64,000 nucleotides of DNA from Sporomusa termitida (GTDB taxonomy: Bacteria; Bacillota; Negativicutes; Sporomusales; Sporomusaceae). Shown piece by piece: positions 49,198 to 60,539 of the stretch (position 1 is its first letter; every line of letters starts with the position of its first letter). The stretch is taken from the NCBI RefSeq assembly GCF_007641255.1, contig NZ_CP036259.1, forward strand, positions 372,001-436,000. Direction: 5' to 3'. Made by a program: the position numbers and the translations under genes. The notes beneath the pieces are model-generated. The model saw only the letters and a list, made by a program, of their open reading frames with translations, was not told the DNA's origin and ran no database searches.

Positions 49198-49468
49198 CGT
49201 GACACTAGCGCATCCGTGCGCGTCGGTCACAGACAAAGCGTATCGTCCTGATACGCCCGTGACACTAGTGCATCCATGCGCGTCGGTCCCGGGCAAAGCG
49301 TATCGTCCATGATACGCCCGTGACACTAGCGCATCCATGCGCGTCGGTCCCGGGCAAAGCGTATCGTCCATGATACGCCCGTGACACTAGCGCATCCATG
49401 CGCGTCGGTCACAGACAAAGCGTATCGTCCTGATACGTCTGTGATCCTAGCGCATCCATGCGCGTCGT
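49198..49468 (+). repeat. Five-copy 60-bp tandem repeat in the rRNA leader
   Basis: Four full units (49198, 49258, 49319, 49380) and a partial fifth (49440) of 60-61 bp. Each has GTGACACTAGCGCATCCATG, a GCGC..GCGC mini-hairpin, a variable CCCGGG or ACAGAC block, then AAAGCGTATCG and a second hairpin GCGTATC..GATACGC. Two variants alternate (units 1 and 4 carry ACAGAC, units 2 and 3 CCCGGG), which points to unequal exchange. The array lies between promoter P2 and 16S rRNA, so it is transcribed. Confidence 0.88.
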
Positions 49469-49612
49469 TCCCTGAAAACTGAACAATGTAAAGAAATGCA
49501 TCATACAAATGCCAGATGTGCGGTGTGCTACTTGCAGCACAAGCAAAACAAATTTGATTTAATTGAGCCGATAAACGGCTTCAATATATATAGTCGTAAC
49601 CGACTATGCACT

Positions 49613-51268
<1,656 letters not shown>

Positions 51269-51436
51269 GGGAGAACCGTTTGGGGTAACCCCTAAACTAC
51301 TTCCAAGGTCGGTACATCTTGGCAGATGCACAGCATTTACATTGTTTGGTTTTGAGGGAATGGTCGTGTTACCAAAAGTTACTTGTGGCAATACACAAGC
51401 AACAATGATAATATAGATCTTCCTGAAACAAACTAT

Positions 51437-51512
<76 letters not shown>

Positions 51513-51628
51513 CAAATCCAGTGACGATAGCTGTGGGCAAGAGGAAGGTACTCACGTACCTCTGAATTGTACACTGTATGTTCTATGACGCAATAAGAGT
51601 CTTCGTAGAAACCATGAGATATTAGATA

Positions 51629-51741
51629 TCTAGTGGCGATAAGACGTTTGACCTGTTCCGCATACCGAACACAGTAATTAAGCCCACAAACGCCGAAGGT
51701 ACTTGGCTGGAAACGGCCCGGGAGATTAGGAAGTTGCTGGT
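51629..51741 (+). rRNA. rrf: 5S ribosomal RNA, located between 16S and 23S
   Basis: The terminal helix CTAGTGGC/GTTGCTGG closes a 5S fold. Conserved internal sequence CCGCATACCGAACACAGTAA, then TTAAGCCCACAAACGCCGAAGGTA and the GGCTGGAAACGGCC arm. The molecule is about 113 nt and complete. It precedes 23S instead of following it. Confidence 0.9.
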
Positions 51742-52082
51742 TCTGGAACAAAAACTAGCACAATCTACTTGTTGAAATATACAAGTGGCTGTGATAAAGA
51801 TAGATGTTCCGATGTTCCTTGAAAACTGCACAGAAGAAAGCAAAAGTAAAGTATGCTTCTTAAAAGTAATTTTGAGAAGAGCAACTTAACGAAGCGCAAT
51901 TAGGATTTATTTAAACAAACTTAGAATTAGCATAAGCTAAGTTTAAGTTGAGGCGGAGACTGGCTAGAAGGTGTCAGCTGCTAGGCGCCCCGGAAACCCG
52001 AGCCGTGCCGCGTACTCGCGTACGCAAACAATCGGGTTGAGGAGCAACAACGCAGATGGCGGCTTATAGGCAGTTGCAGCAA
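51742..52082. other. Spacer between 5S and 23S rRNA
   Basis: No gene. It holds the 23S precursor stem sequences (GACTTGACTT at the 23S end pairs with AAGTCAAGTT at its start) and a GCTAGGCG...ACAACGCAGATGG block that recurs in altered form after tRNA-Asn at 55799-55880. Confidence 0.6.
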
Positions 52083-53182
52083 GTCAAGTTAGTAAGGGCA
52101 TACGGTGGATGCCTAGGCGCCAAGAGCCGAAGAAGGACGCGGTAAGCTGCGAAAAGTCATGGGGAGCCGCAAGCAGGCCCTGATCCATGAATATCCGAAT
52201 GGGGGAACCCAATGGTGGTCATGCACCATTACCTGACTCCGGTTAGGAGGGCACCCGGGGAACTGAAACATCTAAGTACCCGGAGGAAAAGTAATCAAAC
52301 GAGATTCCCTAAGTAGCGGCGAGCGAACGGGGAAGAGCCCAAACCAGTGGACTTCGGTCGACTGGGGTTGAGGACTGACAACAAACAAACGAGCTCTAGC
52401 CGAATCATCTGGAAAGATGAGTCACAGAAGGTAACAACCCTGTAGGCGAAAGAGAGAGTTTGCGGGTCAGAATCCAGAGTACCACGGGACACGAGGAACC
52501 CTGTGGGAAGCAGGGGGGACCACCCTCCAAGGCAAAATACTCGTGGCGACCGATAGCGCATAGTACCGTGAGGGAAAGGTGAAAAGCACCCCGGGAGGGG
52601 AGTGAAAAAGAACCTGAAACCGTATGCCTACAAGCAGTCGAAGGCCCGTATGAGGCTGACGGCGTGCCTATTGAAGAATGAACCGGCGAGTTACAGTATC
52701 CAGCAAGGTTAAGTGGCAGACACGGAGCCGAAGCGAAAGCGAGTCTAAAGAGGGCGAAAGTTGGATAATGTAGACCCGAAACCGCAGTGATCTATCCATG
52801 GCCAGGTTGAAGCGCAGGTAAAAATGCGTGGAGGACCGAACCCGTGAGCGTTGAAAAGCTTTGGGATGAGTTGTGGATAGGGGTGAAATGCCAATCGAAC
52901 GCGGAGATAGCTGGTTCTCCCCGAAATAGCTTTAGGGCTAGCCTCAGGAAATAAGTACAGACGGTAGAGCACTGATAGGGCTAGGGGCCTAATGGGTTAC
53001 TGAACCTTGTCAAACTACGAATGGATGTACTCGAACCCTGGGAGTCAGACTACGAGTGATAAGACCCGTGGTCAAGAGGGAAACAGCCCAGACCATCAGC
53101 TAAGGTCCCGAATGCCGTACTAAGTGGCAAAGGATGTGGAGATACAAAAACAACCAGGATGTTGGCTTAGAAGCAGCCACCA

Positions 53183-53216
<34 letters not shown>

Positions 53217-53266
53217 TCGCTGCGCCGAAGATGTCCGGGGCTAAAGTACGGAACCGAAGCTATGGC

Positions 53267-53702
53267 TTTTTGGATGTTGGACTTTGGACATTGGACGTTA
53301 GAAAAGGACGTGTAAAAAGTGTCATATGAGAACTTAGAAATATATAAGTTAGCCTATGAACTGGCTTTAAAAACACACAAACTAACGACAAACTTTCCGA
53401 AACATGAAACCTGCGAAATAGGAAGCCAGTTGCGAAGGGCGGCTGTATCCATAGTGCTAAACCTAGCGGAAGGATATGGACGCAAAGAGCATCAACAAGA
53501 TTTAAAAAACTTCCTGATAACAGCAGTAGGCTCATGCAACGAGACAACCGTTTTAATCAAAATGGTGAGAGATTTGGGATATATAAGTGAAGAAGAGAGC
53601 AAAGAGATGCTCAATTCTTACGAGCGCTTGGGAAAACAGACCAACAAATTTATCCAAGCAATAAAAAATCCAAAATCCAGCGTCTAAAGTCCAACATCCA
53701 AA
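53267..53702 (+). other. Intervening sequence in 23S rRNA (helix-45 region)
   Basis: Inserted between GAACCGAAGCTATGGC and GGGGTAGGGGAGCGTTC, a classical 23S IVS site near E. coli position 1170. The ends form an inverted repeat with arms TTTTGGATGTTGGACTTT and AAAGTCCAACATCCAAAA. Such insertions are usually excised by RNase III, leaving fragmented 23S rRNA. It encodes the S23-type protein described next. Confidence 0.93.
53319..53687 (+). CDS. 23S rRNA intervening-sequence protein (S23-type four-helix bundle)
   Basis: A 122-residue protein with the pattern of the 23S IVS-encoded family: MSYENLEIYKLAYELALKTHKLT, then EIGSQLRRAAVSIVLNLAEGYGR and LKNFLITAVGSCNETTVLI. The family folds as a four-helix bundle forming a multimer; its function is not known, though RNA binding has been suggested. 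The start is GTG 53319, with AAAGGA 11 bases upstream. Its codon use is A+T rich compared with the operons on either side, as expected for a mobile IVS. It is in the sense orientation with the rRNA. Confidence 0.93.
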   Translation: MSYENLEIYKLAYELALKTHKLTTNFPKHETCEIGSQLRRAAVSIVLNLAEGYGRKEHQQDLKNFLITAVGSCNETTVLIKMVRDLGYISEEESKEMLNSYERLGKQTNKFIQAIKNPKSSV

Positions 53703-54412
53703 AGGGGTAGGGGAGCGTTCTATACACGAAGAAGGTATACCGTAAGGAGTGCTGGAGAGTATAGAAGTGAGAATGCCGGTATGAGTAGCGAAAAGACAAG
53801 TGAGAATCTTGTCCACCGAAAGCCTAAGGATTTCTGAGGAAGGATCGTCCGCTCAGAGTTAGTCGGGCCCTAAGCCGAGGCGAAAAGCGTAGGCGATGGA
53901 CAACTGGTAAAAAGTCCAGTACCACCTGGAATCGATTGAGCGAGGGAGTGACACAGGAGGGTAGGCAAGCGCGAGGATGGAAATTCGCGTCTAAGCTTGT
54001 AGGGTGCATCACAGGCAAATCCGTGATGCTAAAACCTGAGGAGTGATGGGCAGCTGTTAGAGATAATGGCGAAATTGCTGATCCCAGACTGTCAAGAAAA
54101 GCTTCTAGTGAGAGACCAGGTGCCCGTACCGTAAACCGACACAGGTAGGCGGGGAGAGAATCCTAAGGTGCGCGGGAGAACCCTCGTTAAGGAACTCGGC
54201 AAAATGTCCCCGTAACTTCGGGAAAAGGGGAGCTTGTAAACCGTGTAGATCAGAAGCGAACGAAGCGGGAATGAGTTGCAAAAAAGAGGCCCAAGCGACT
54301 GTTTACCACAAACACAGGTGCCTGCTAAAGCGAAAGCTGACGTATAGGTGCTGACACCTGCCCGGTGCCGGAAGGTTAAGAGGAGAGCTTAGAGCAATCG
54401 AAGGTTTGAATT

Positions 54413-54498
<86 letters not shown>

Positions 54499-54751
54499 TG
54501 TAACGACTTGGGCACTGTCTCAACGAGGGACCCGGTGAAATTGAAATACCTGTGAAGATGCAGGTTACCCGCGACTGGACAGAAAGACCCCATGGAGCTT
54601 TACTGCAACCTGACATTGAGTTTTGGTAAATGATGTACAGGATAGGTGGGAGACAGGGAAGTGCGGACGCAAGTCTGTATGGAGTCGATGTTGGGATACC
54701 ACCCTTTATTTACTGGAGTTCTAACTCAAGGAGTAACGAAACTGAGGACAG

Positions 54752-54787
<36 letters not shown>

Positions 54788-54788
54788 G

Positions 54789-54827
<39 letters not shown>

Positions 54828-55000
54828 CTGGAAATCGCGCGAAGAGTGTAAAGGCAGAAGGGAGCTTGACTGCAAGACAGACAAGTCGAGCAGGGACGAA
54901 AGTCGGGCTTAGTGATCCGGTGGTACCGAGTGGAAGGGCCATCGCTCAACGGATAAAAGCTACCCTGGGGATAACAGGCTAATCTCTCCCAAGAGTCCAT

Positions 55001-55055
<55 letters not shown>

Positions 55056-55056
55056 T

Positions 55057-55090
<34 letters not shown>

Positions 55091-55098
55091 TGGTACGT

Positions 55099-55145
<47 letters not shown>

Positions 55146-55683
55146 GGGCGTAAGAGACTTGAAGGGAACTGCTCCTAGTACGAGAGGACCGGAGTGGACG
55201 GACCGCTGGTGTACCAGTTATCCCGCCAGGGGTAGAGCTGGGTAGCTACGTCCGGAAAGGATAAACGCTGAAAGCATCTAAGCGTGAAACCAGCCTTAAG
55301 ATGAGGTCTGTCATTCGCAAGAAGTAAGGCCCCTTGAAGAAGACAAGGTAGATAGGCCAGGAGTGGAAGTGGAGCAATTCATGGAGCGGACTGGTACTAA
55401 TAGGCCGAGGACTTGACTTAAACCCTCGTTTGCACGACGTGCAAACATAAGCAGCGAACCAGCTTGCCGCGAGCCGAAAGGCGAACCGGGAAGTTGCGTG
55501 AGTCGCTTAGTTAGAGCGGAGCGATAACATCCATAATGTATGTTGTAACTCCGAACTGGCAACCAGTAAATTACTATTGCGCAAATCTTTCTTCTGTGAA
55601 GTTTTCAGGGAATGATGATGTCAGTATTTGCAAGTTGAAAAACAACGAGTGAATAGGATAATATATAGTTCCGTGAGAAATAT

Positions 55684-55759
55684 TCCTCGATAGCTCAGTT
55701 GGTAGAGCAATCGGCTGTTAACCGATCGGTCGTAGGTTCGAGTCCTACTCGAGGAGCCA
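55684..55759 (+). tRNA. tRNA-Asn (GTT)
   Basis: A 76-nt cloverleaf with encoded CCA; the anticodon stem ATCGG/CCGAT encloses CTGTTAA, giving GTT. Acceptor TCCTCGA/TCGAGGA pairs perfectly. Located 260 nt after 23S. Confidence 0.95.
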
Positions 55760-55892
55760 ATTTCATTTAAGGCTCAGACAGTTTAGAGTATTCCATATGC
55801 TAGGCGGAAGGAGGACGTGACCGTAGTCGTACTGGGAAGTACGTCGGAGGGAACGCCCGGACTGACAACAACGCAGATGGGATGCTATCAAC

Positions 55893-55951
55893 TGTCGTAA
55901 CTCGGCTGTTGACCGATCGGTCGCTAGTTCGAGTCCTACTCGAGGAGCCAT
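55893..55951 (+). pseudogene. 3' fragment of a second tRNA-Asn
   Basis: CGGCTGTTGACCGATCGGTC and the T-arm/acceptor end TTCGAGTCCTACTCGAGGAG with CCA match tRNA-Asn at 55684, but the 5' acceptor strand and D-arm are replaced by unrelated sequence (ACTGTCGTAACT). It cannot fold as a tRNA. Confidence 0.8.
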
Positions 55952-55956
55952 ACATA

Positions 55957-56113
55957 TCCAGTGACGATAGCTGTGGGAAAGAGGAAGGTACTCACGTACC
56001 TCTGAATTGTACACTGCATGTCCTATGTCGTAATAAGAGTCTGCAGTTAAGCCCACAAACGCCGAAGGTACTTGGCTGGAAACGGCCCGGGAAATTAGGA
56101 AGTTGCTGGTTAA
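55957..56113 (+). pseudogene. Duplicated spacer and truncated 5S rRNA
   Basis: 55957-56039 repeats the spacer at 51516-51602 with few changes (CCAGTGACGATAGCTGTGGG onward). It then joins directly to the 3' two thirds of 5S, from AGTTAAGCCCACAAACGCCG to AAGTTGCTGGT. The first 45 or so nucleotides of 5S are missing. The junction shows a past recombination between ribosomal spacers. Confidence 0.85.
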
Positions 56114-56115
56114 AT

Positions 56116-56147
56116 TAAACACCTACTAAATGTAGGTGTTTTTTTAT
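56116..56147 (+). terminator. rRNA operon terminator
   Basis: AAACACCTAC..GTAGGTGTTT stem followed by TTTTATT. Confidence 0.9.
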
Positions 56148-56382
56148 TGCCATAAAATTTAGATCTTCAGAGTACCCAGGGGACAGCGTTCTGATTACAA
56201 ATGCTATCAAAGCAGTGAAGGTTACAAATTTGGTTTGTTCATATTGTGCGGGCCGGCGGCTAGGCTTACCTTGCAGCAGGAATGACATCTATCCTCACCA
56301 ATCCTCCTGACTAACGACATAGCCCAGTTTGTAGTGTAGCTAAAAACCTGAATATAAAAAATAGGAATTTGACTGGAGTTTT
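56148..56382. other. Intergenic region after the rRNA operon
   Basis: No gene is supported on either strand. Only short frames without RBS are present. Confidence 0.5.
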
Positions 56383-56412
56383 CGGTAATGTACCTTTTTA
56401 GGTACATTGCCG
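56383..56412. promoter_or_regulatory. Palindrome upstream of the first sigma54 promoter (activator site or terminator)
   Basis: AATGTACC-TTTTTA-GGTACATT, flanked by CGG/CCG, followed by TTTTTAAAA. The same GTACC..GGTAC core occurs at 60337-60364 at the same distance from another sigma54 promoter, so it is probably the upstream activating sequence for the regulator at 58795. The T-tract leaves a terminator role open. Confidence 0.65.
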
Positions 56413-56511
56413 TTTTTAAAACTCTTAAAAAATGTTGCAAAATAGTAACATACAAACATTACTAAGGCGGCTAAAATGCCGGTATGTTTGATGTATTCTC
56501 AATTTTAAGAT

Positions 56512-56531
56512 ATTGGCATAGAAATTGCTTA
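56512..56531 (+). promoter_or_regulatory. Sigma54 (-24/-12) promoter 1
   Basis: TTGGCATAGAAATTGCTTA carries the GG and GC doublets at the canonical spacing (TGGCA-N5-TTGC). It drives the chemoreceptor pseudogene and possibly the UroD-like gene. Confidence 0.8.
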
Positions 56532-56637
56532 TATATCAATAGAGGTGTGAATTATTTTGTACTCGTGTCTTGACCATGTTAGATGTTAGATAATGTGGTC
56601 AAGACACTAGGAATAGTTAAAGGAGCATAGCTGATTA

Positions 56638-57447
56638 TGACGTTGGACGAGATTATTAGCTCAGCCGAATTCTTCCGGGATCTTAATGCCTTCGACTGTT
56701 CTGTCATGGTATGTGATCCTCAGGGAAAATTCTTCATTATGTACCGGCTGCCACGTTCCATGCCAATGTAAAGATTGGTGAGATCGCACAGGGTGGAGCA
56801 ATGTCTGAATGCATTAAAAGCAAACAAAAGGTCGTTAAAGCGGTGCCCAAAGAGGTATACGGTATTCCGGTAAAGGCGATTATTAAACCCGTATTTGCTG
56901 AGAATAACGAGTTTATTGGTCTTGTTGGTACTGCCATCAGCATGCATACCCACGAGGTTTTGCAAAATGTTGCTCATACAATTGCTGCGACTACGCAGCA
57001 ACTGAGTGTAACCTCGGAGAACCTTACGGTATCTGCCGCCAGACTGGCGGCAGATTTAACCCAGGTACGAATCGGAGGGGAAAGGGTATTGGCTGATATC
57101 AATAAAACGACAAATATTTTGCGATTTGTTAGTGAGATTGCCGCCAACTCCATTTATTAGGTCTTAATGCCGCCATTGAGGCGGCCAGAGCCGGCGATCA
57201 TGGCCGGGGTTTCGCTGTGGTCGCTGAAGAAATCCGCAAGATGGCTGTTAATAGCAGCAATTCGGTCAAAGATATTGCCGGCATTTTAAAAACAATTCAG
57301 CATGATACCAGTTATGTTGTTGACACATTAGCCAAAACTGCCGAGCTGGGCACCCTTCAGGCAGCAGCCACCAGTGAGATTTCAGTATCAATGCAGCAAT
57401 TAGCCTCAACCGCCGGGGACGTGCAAAGGGTGGCTGAGACGGTTTAG
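56638..57447 (+). pseudogene. Frameshifted soluble chemoreceptor-like (MCP-type) sensor gene
   Basis: Joined over two frame changes the sequence reads as one sensor: an N-terminal domain (FFRDLNAFDCSVMVCDPQGK, then HYVPAATFHANVKIGEIAQGG, KAVPKEVYGIPVKAIIKPVF), a linker helix (AATTQQLSVTSENL), and the MCP signalling core ([41 protein letters not shown]). Frame changes lie near 56735 (after QGK) and near 57150 (before LLGLNAA, where a TAG appears). AAAGGAG lies upstream of ATG 56638. It has no membrane span, so it would have been cytoplasmic. Translation of a full product is not possible without frame correction; sequencing error is an alternative. Confidence 0.8.
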
Positions 57448-57512
57448 AGGGCTTTGTAATTATAGGCAGTAAAAAAATATATATATAAAATCTAAATTGG
57501 GAGTGAAGTTAA

Positions 57513-58646
57513 ATGGCTGATGTAATGACAGCAGAAGAAAGAATGGTAGCAACAATTAATCTTGAACCGGTGGACCGGGTGGTCTGTGCACCGATCATCG
57601 AACAATATGCCGGCCAGTTTGTAGGGATGCCCAACAAAGAATTTCTCTGGGATTGGGATAAGGCCCAGGACGCTATGCAAAAAGTCTGGGAGGCTTTTCC
57701 CGTTTGGGACAGCAATGCATATATGCTGCACGGACGGATTGGGCCGGTGGCGACTAAATGCGGCCCGGGGCGTTTCAAGATGCCGGGGGTGGAGCTGGAG
57801 GATAATGCCCAGTATCAGATCCATGAATACGAAGCAATGACCCGCGAGGACTATCCTCTGCTCAAAGAAAAGGGCTGGGCGGAATTCCGGATGATATTTT
57901 TGGAGCGGGCCCATCAGGTCAGCCGGGAAGAAGTAGTAAAGGGCATGCAGGAAATGGCCCGGCTGCGTCAGGATGAGATTGACCGTTCCCTGGCCCGCGG
58001 GCAGAGTATGACCTGGGGGGCAATTATGGGGACGATTCCCTTTGATGCCCTGTCGATAGTCCGTTCAATGGACCGGTTTTATAAGGATATGTTCCAAATC
58101 GGCGACCAAATAGAAGAATTATTGTGGATTGTCAATGATGCTGTTATTGCCGGCAGTGAAGCTGCTGTGAAAGCAACCGGCGTCAACCGGGTATTTGTCG
58201 GCGGGGTCAGGGGTTCGGGGCAATTCATCGGCAAGAAACATTTTGAACGGTTTGTCTGGCCGCAGCTTAAAGTGATGGTAAATCGTCTGGTAGAAAAAAA
58301 CATTGTTCCTATCCTCCATTTTGATGCCGACTGGACAAAAAATCTGGAATACTTCCTGGATTTGCCGAAAGGAAAGTTTGTGCTTGAACTGGACAGTGCC
58401 ACCGATATTTTTAAAGCTCACGAAATCCTGAAAGGCCACTGCTCAATTAAGGGGGATGTAAGTGCGTCATTATTTACGGTGGCTGCCCCGAGTGAACTGG
58501 ATGAGTATGCGAAAAAGCTGATTAATACCTTCCGCAACGGTGAAGGGCTGATGTACTCATCAGGCTGCAACCTGCCAATGAATGCCAAACATGAAAATGT
58601 TAAAGCCTTCTTTGATGCTGTGGAGAAATACGGAAGATATAATTAG
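57513..58646 (+). CDS. Uroporphyrinogen-decarboxylase-family protein (corrinoid methyltransferase-like)
   Basis: A 377-residue TIM-barrel protein of the UroD/MtaA/MtbA family. The N terminus [24 protein letters not shown] is typical of the methyltransferase branch found in anaerobes. MtaA-type enzymes bind zinc with His-x-Cys plus a C-terminal Cys; here the first site reads LHFDADW (His, then Asp in place of Cys) and the C-terminal Cys is kept in [14 protein letters not shown]. It may therefore transfer methyl groups between a corrinoid protein and an acceptor, or act on another substrate. GGGAG precedes the start. Linked to the sigma54 regulator downstream, and not to haem genes, so true UroD activity is unlikely. 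Confidence 0.83.
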   Translation: MADVMTAEERMVATINLEPVDRVVCAPIIEQYAGQFVGMPNKEFLWDWDKAQDAMQKVWEAFPVWDSNAYMLHGRIGPVATKCGPGRFKMPGVELEDNAQYQIHEYEAMTREDYPLLKEKGWAEFRMIFLERAHQVSREEVVKGMQEMARLRQDEIDRSLARGQSMTWGAIMGTIPFDALSIVRSMDRFYKDMFQIGDQIEELLWIVNDAVIAGSEAAVKATGVNRVFVGGVRGSGQFIGKKHFERFVWPQLKVMVNRLVEKNIVPILHFDADWTKNLEYFLDLPKGKFVLELDSATDIFKAHEILKGHCSIKGDVSASLFTVAAPSELDEYAKKLINTFRNGEGLMYSSGCNLPMNAKHENVKAFFDAVEKYGRYN

Positions 58647-58794
58647 TACTATTGACTGCAAAACAGTTTCACTTAGCGAGGTGAGACTGTTTTTGCCTTT
58701 TTTCCGCCATTGTTCAACTATTCGAAATAGATGGATTAGAAGGAATAATGTTGATTTATGTCGAATGATGCGAAAGAAAAAAGCAGAGAGGGTG

Positions 58795-60225
58795 ATGCGA
58801 TTGCCGCGTAAATCCCGGAAAGCAGGGCATAATTATCAGTTTTCCAAACAGAATCTAGACCGCCTTTTTGATATGCTACCCAATCCGATATTTGTAACTG
58901 ACAGGCATGGCAATGTGCTGCTCTCTAATTCTACGACTGCATTGACAATGGACATGTCGGTGGATCAGCTGTTAAAATCCAATGTGCGCGACCTTGTCAG
59001 CAATGGCTATTATACTAAATCCTATGCACTGGAAGCAGCGGAAAAAAAATGTGTGATTAAAGGGGAACTAACCACCAAACTTAATTTTAAGCAGCTTTCA
59101 ACAAGTACACCGATCCTGGATGAGGATGGAAATGTTATCCTGGTGCTCACAACCGGGAGATCGATTGATCCTGGCAATATGTGCAGCAGCCCGGAAAAAC
59201 GTGAACTGCTTAATCGCCGCAAGCGCGAGGTTGAGTATTTGCGCAGCTATGTCCTGGACAGGGATACTGTGGTCGCCGAAAGCAAGTCTATGCGCCAGCT
59301 GTTGCTGCAGGCCCATACTGTCGCCCAGACCGACAGTACTGTTGTCCTGCATGGTGAGACAGGTACAGGCAAGGAAATCCTGGCTAAGTACCTGCACCGG
59401 CACAGCAAACGGGCCGGTGAGGCGTTTATTGCCGTTAATTGTGCCACTTTGCCTGAACATCTGGTGGAATCGGAGCTGTTTGGTTATGAAAAAGGGGCGT
59501 TTACCGGGGCCAGTGCAGACGGAAAAATAGGCTTATTCGAAGCTGCCCATCGCGGTACCCTGTTTCTGGATGAGATTGCCGAAATGCCACTGTCCCTTCA
59601 GTCGAAGCTGCTGCGGGTTTTGGAGACATACGAAGTAAGGCGTCTGGGCAGTCACGTGAACCGGAAGCTGGATTTCAGGCTGATTGCGGCAACCCATAAG
59701 GATTTGCACAAGATGACTGTTGATGGGACTTTTCGAACGGACTTGTTTTATCGTCTTAATGTTATTCCCCTGCAGCTGCCACCGCTTAGAGACAGACCGG
59801 AAGACATTGTGGCGTTGTCTTTTAAGTTCTTTGAGGATTTTAAAAAAAAATACGGACCGGAAGTCCAACTGATGCCTGATACCTTAAGTTCGTTGCAAAA
59901 ATACAACTGGCCGGGTAATGTCCGTGAATTAAGAAATGTGGTTGAACGGCTGGTTATCAGCAGCCTGCAGAATTATCCCTCAGAACAGCTGCTGGATGAC
60001 AATAAGGTTTATGAGTTGGGCTCTCAATATGATCCGTTCCGGTTAGCCGGACTGAATGGCACCCTGAAGCAAGTAACGCGGGCTGTGGAAGAACGGTACA
60101 TATATCAGGTGCTGAATGAGTGCGGGGGCCGGATGGGGGAAGCGGCTGAACGGCTAGGCATTTACCGGACGGTATTGTACCGGAAATTAAAGTCTTTTGA
60201 GAAAGAGAGAAACGAAAAAAATTAG
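58795..60225 (+). CDS. Sigma54-dependent transcriptional activator: PAS, AAA+ and Fis-type HTH
   Basis: A protein of about 476 residues. A PAS domain ([25 protein letters not shown]) comes first; then the AAA+ domain with Walker A GETGTGKE, the sigma54-contact loop GAFTGA, Walker [11 protein letters not shown], and arginine-finger region [20 protein letters not shown]; last a Fis-type helix-turn-helix ([21 protein letters not shown]). The start is uncertain: ATG 58795 follows AGAGAGGG closely, TTG 58801 is better spaced, and ATGs at 58765/58768 are possible. It lies between two sigma54 promoters that share a palindrome and is the obvious regulator of both. The PAS ligand may be a fatty or organic acid. 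Confidence 0.9.
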   Translation: MRLPRKSRKAGHNYQFSKQNLDRLFDMLPNPIFVTDRHGNVLLSNSTTALTMDMSVDQLLKSNVRDLVSNGYYTKSYALEAAEKKCVIKGELTTKLNFKQLSTSTPILDEDGNVILVLTTGRSIDPGNMCSSPEKRELLNRRKREVEYLRSYVLDRDTVVAESKSMRQLLLQAHTVAQTDSTVVLHGETGTGKEILAKYLHRHSKRAGEAFIAVNCATLPEHLVESELFGYEKGAFTGASADGKIGLFEAAHRGTLFLDEIAEMPLSLQSKLLRVLETYEVRRLGSHVNRKLDFRLIAATHKDLHKMTVDGTFRTDLFYRLNVIPLQLPPLRDRPEDIVALSFKFFEDFKKKYGPEVQLMPDTLSSLQKYNWPGNVRELRNVVERLVISSLQNYPSEQLLDDNKVYELGSQYDPFRLAGLNGTLKQVTRAVEERYIYQVLNECGGRMGEAAERLGIYRTVLYRKLKSFEKERNEKN

Positions 60226-60336
60226 CAGGCGTAACTGGGTGTGCTGCTTAGGTACATCCAGTTATTTATTTTGCCTGTTTCGCCTGCCAGTGGCCTCGCG
60301 GCCAGCTGCAAGCAAGGCAAACAGGGGGCAGCTTAA
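60226..60336. other. Gap after the activator gene
   Basis: Contains a hairpin AACTGG..CCAGTT (60236-60262) followed by ATTTATTTT, a likely terminator of the activator gene; its loop carries one AGGTACAT half-site. A GC-rich stem around GGCCTCGCGGCC follows. Confidence 0.5.
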
Positions 60337-60364
60337 TTGAATGTACCTAATTAGGTACATTCAA
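60337..60364. promoter_or_regulatory. Perfect 28-bp palindrome upstream of the second sigma54 promoter
   Basis: Arms TTGAATGTACCTAA and TTAGGTACATTCAA, contiguous and exact, followed by TTTTTT. The core matches the site at 56383-56412. The distance to the -24 element is about 109 bp. Most likely the activator binding site; a terminator role cannot be excluded. Confidence 0.7.
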
Positions 60365-60472
60365 TTTTTTAAATTTTATAAATTGTTGCAAAAAAGGTAC
60401 TTAAAACCTCCCGGGAGATTAACTCCTGACCGAAATCCCGGCTAATTCCGCCGGCATTTTGCTCTATATTGT

Positions 60473-60492
60473 TATTGGCACAAAATTTGCTT
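60473..60492 (+). promoter_or_regulatory. Sigma54 (-24/-12) promoter 2
   Basis: TTGGCACAAAATTTGCTTA is a near-consensus match (TGGCAC-N5-TTGC). It precedes the CoA-transferase gene by about 50 bp. Confidence 0.87.
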
Positions 60493-60539
60493 ATACATTA
60501 TTTGTGACAATGGTTAAAAACAGAAAGGGGAGATTTATC

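Noticed and set aside
49198-49468. Possible CRISPR array
   Set aside because: The whole 60-bp unit repeats, including the part where spacers would be; no variable spacers and no cas genes.
53319-53687. Homing endonuclease in 23S rRNA
   Set aside because: No LAGLIDADG, HNH or GIY-YIG motif; the helical pattern fits the S23 IVS protein.
55893-55951. A second functional tRNA-Asn
   Set aside because: The 5' acceptor strand and D-arm are missing, so a cloverleaf cannot form.
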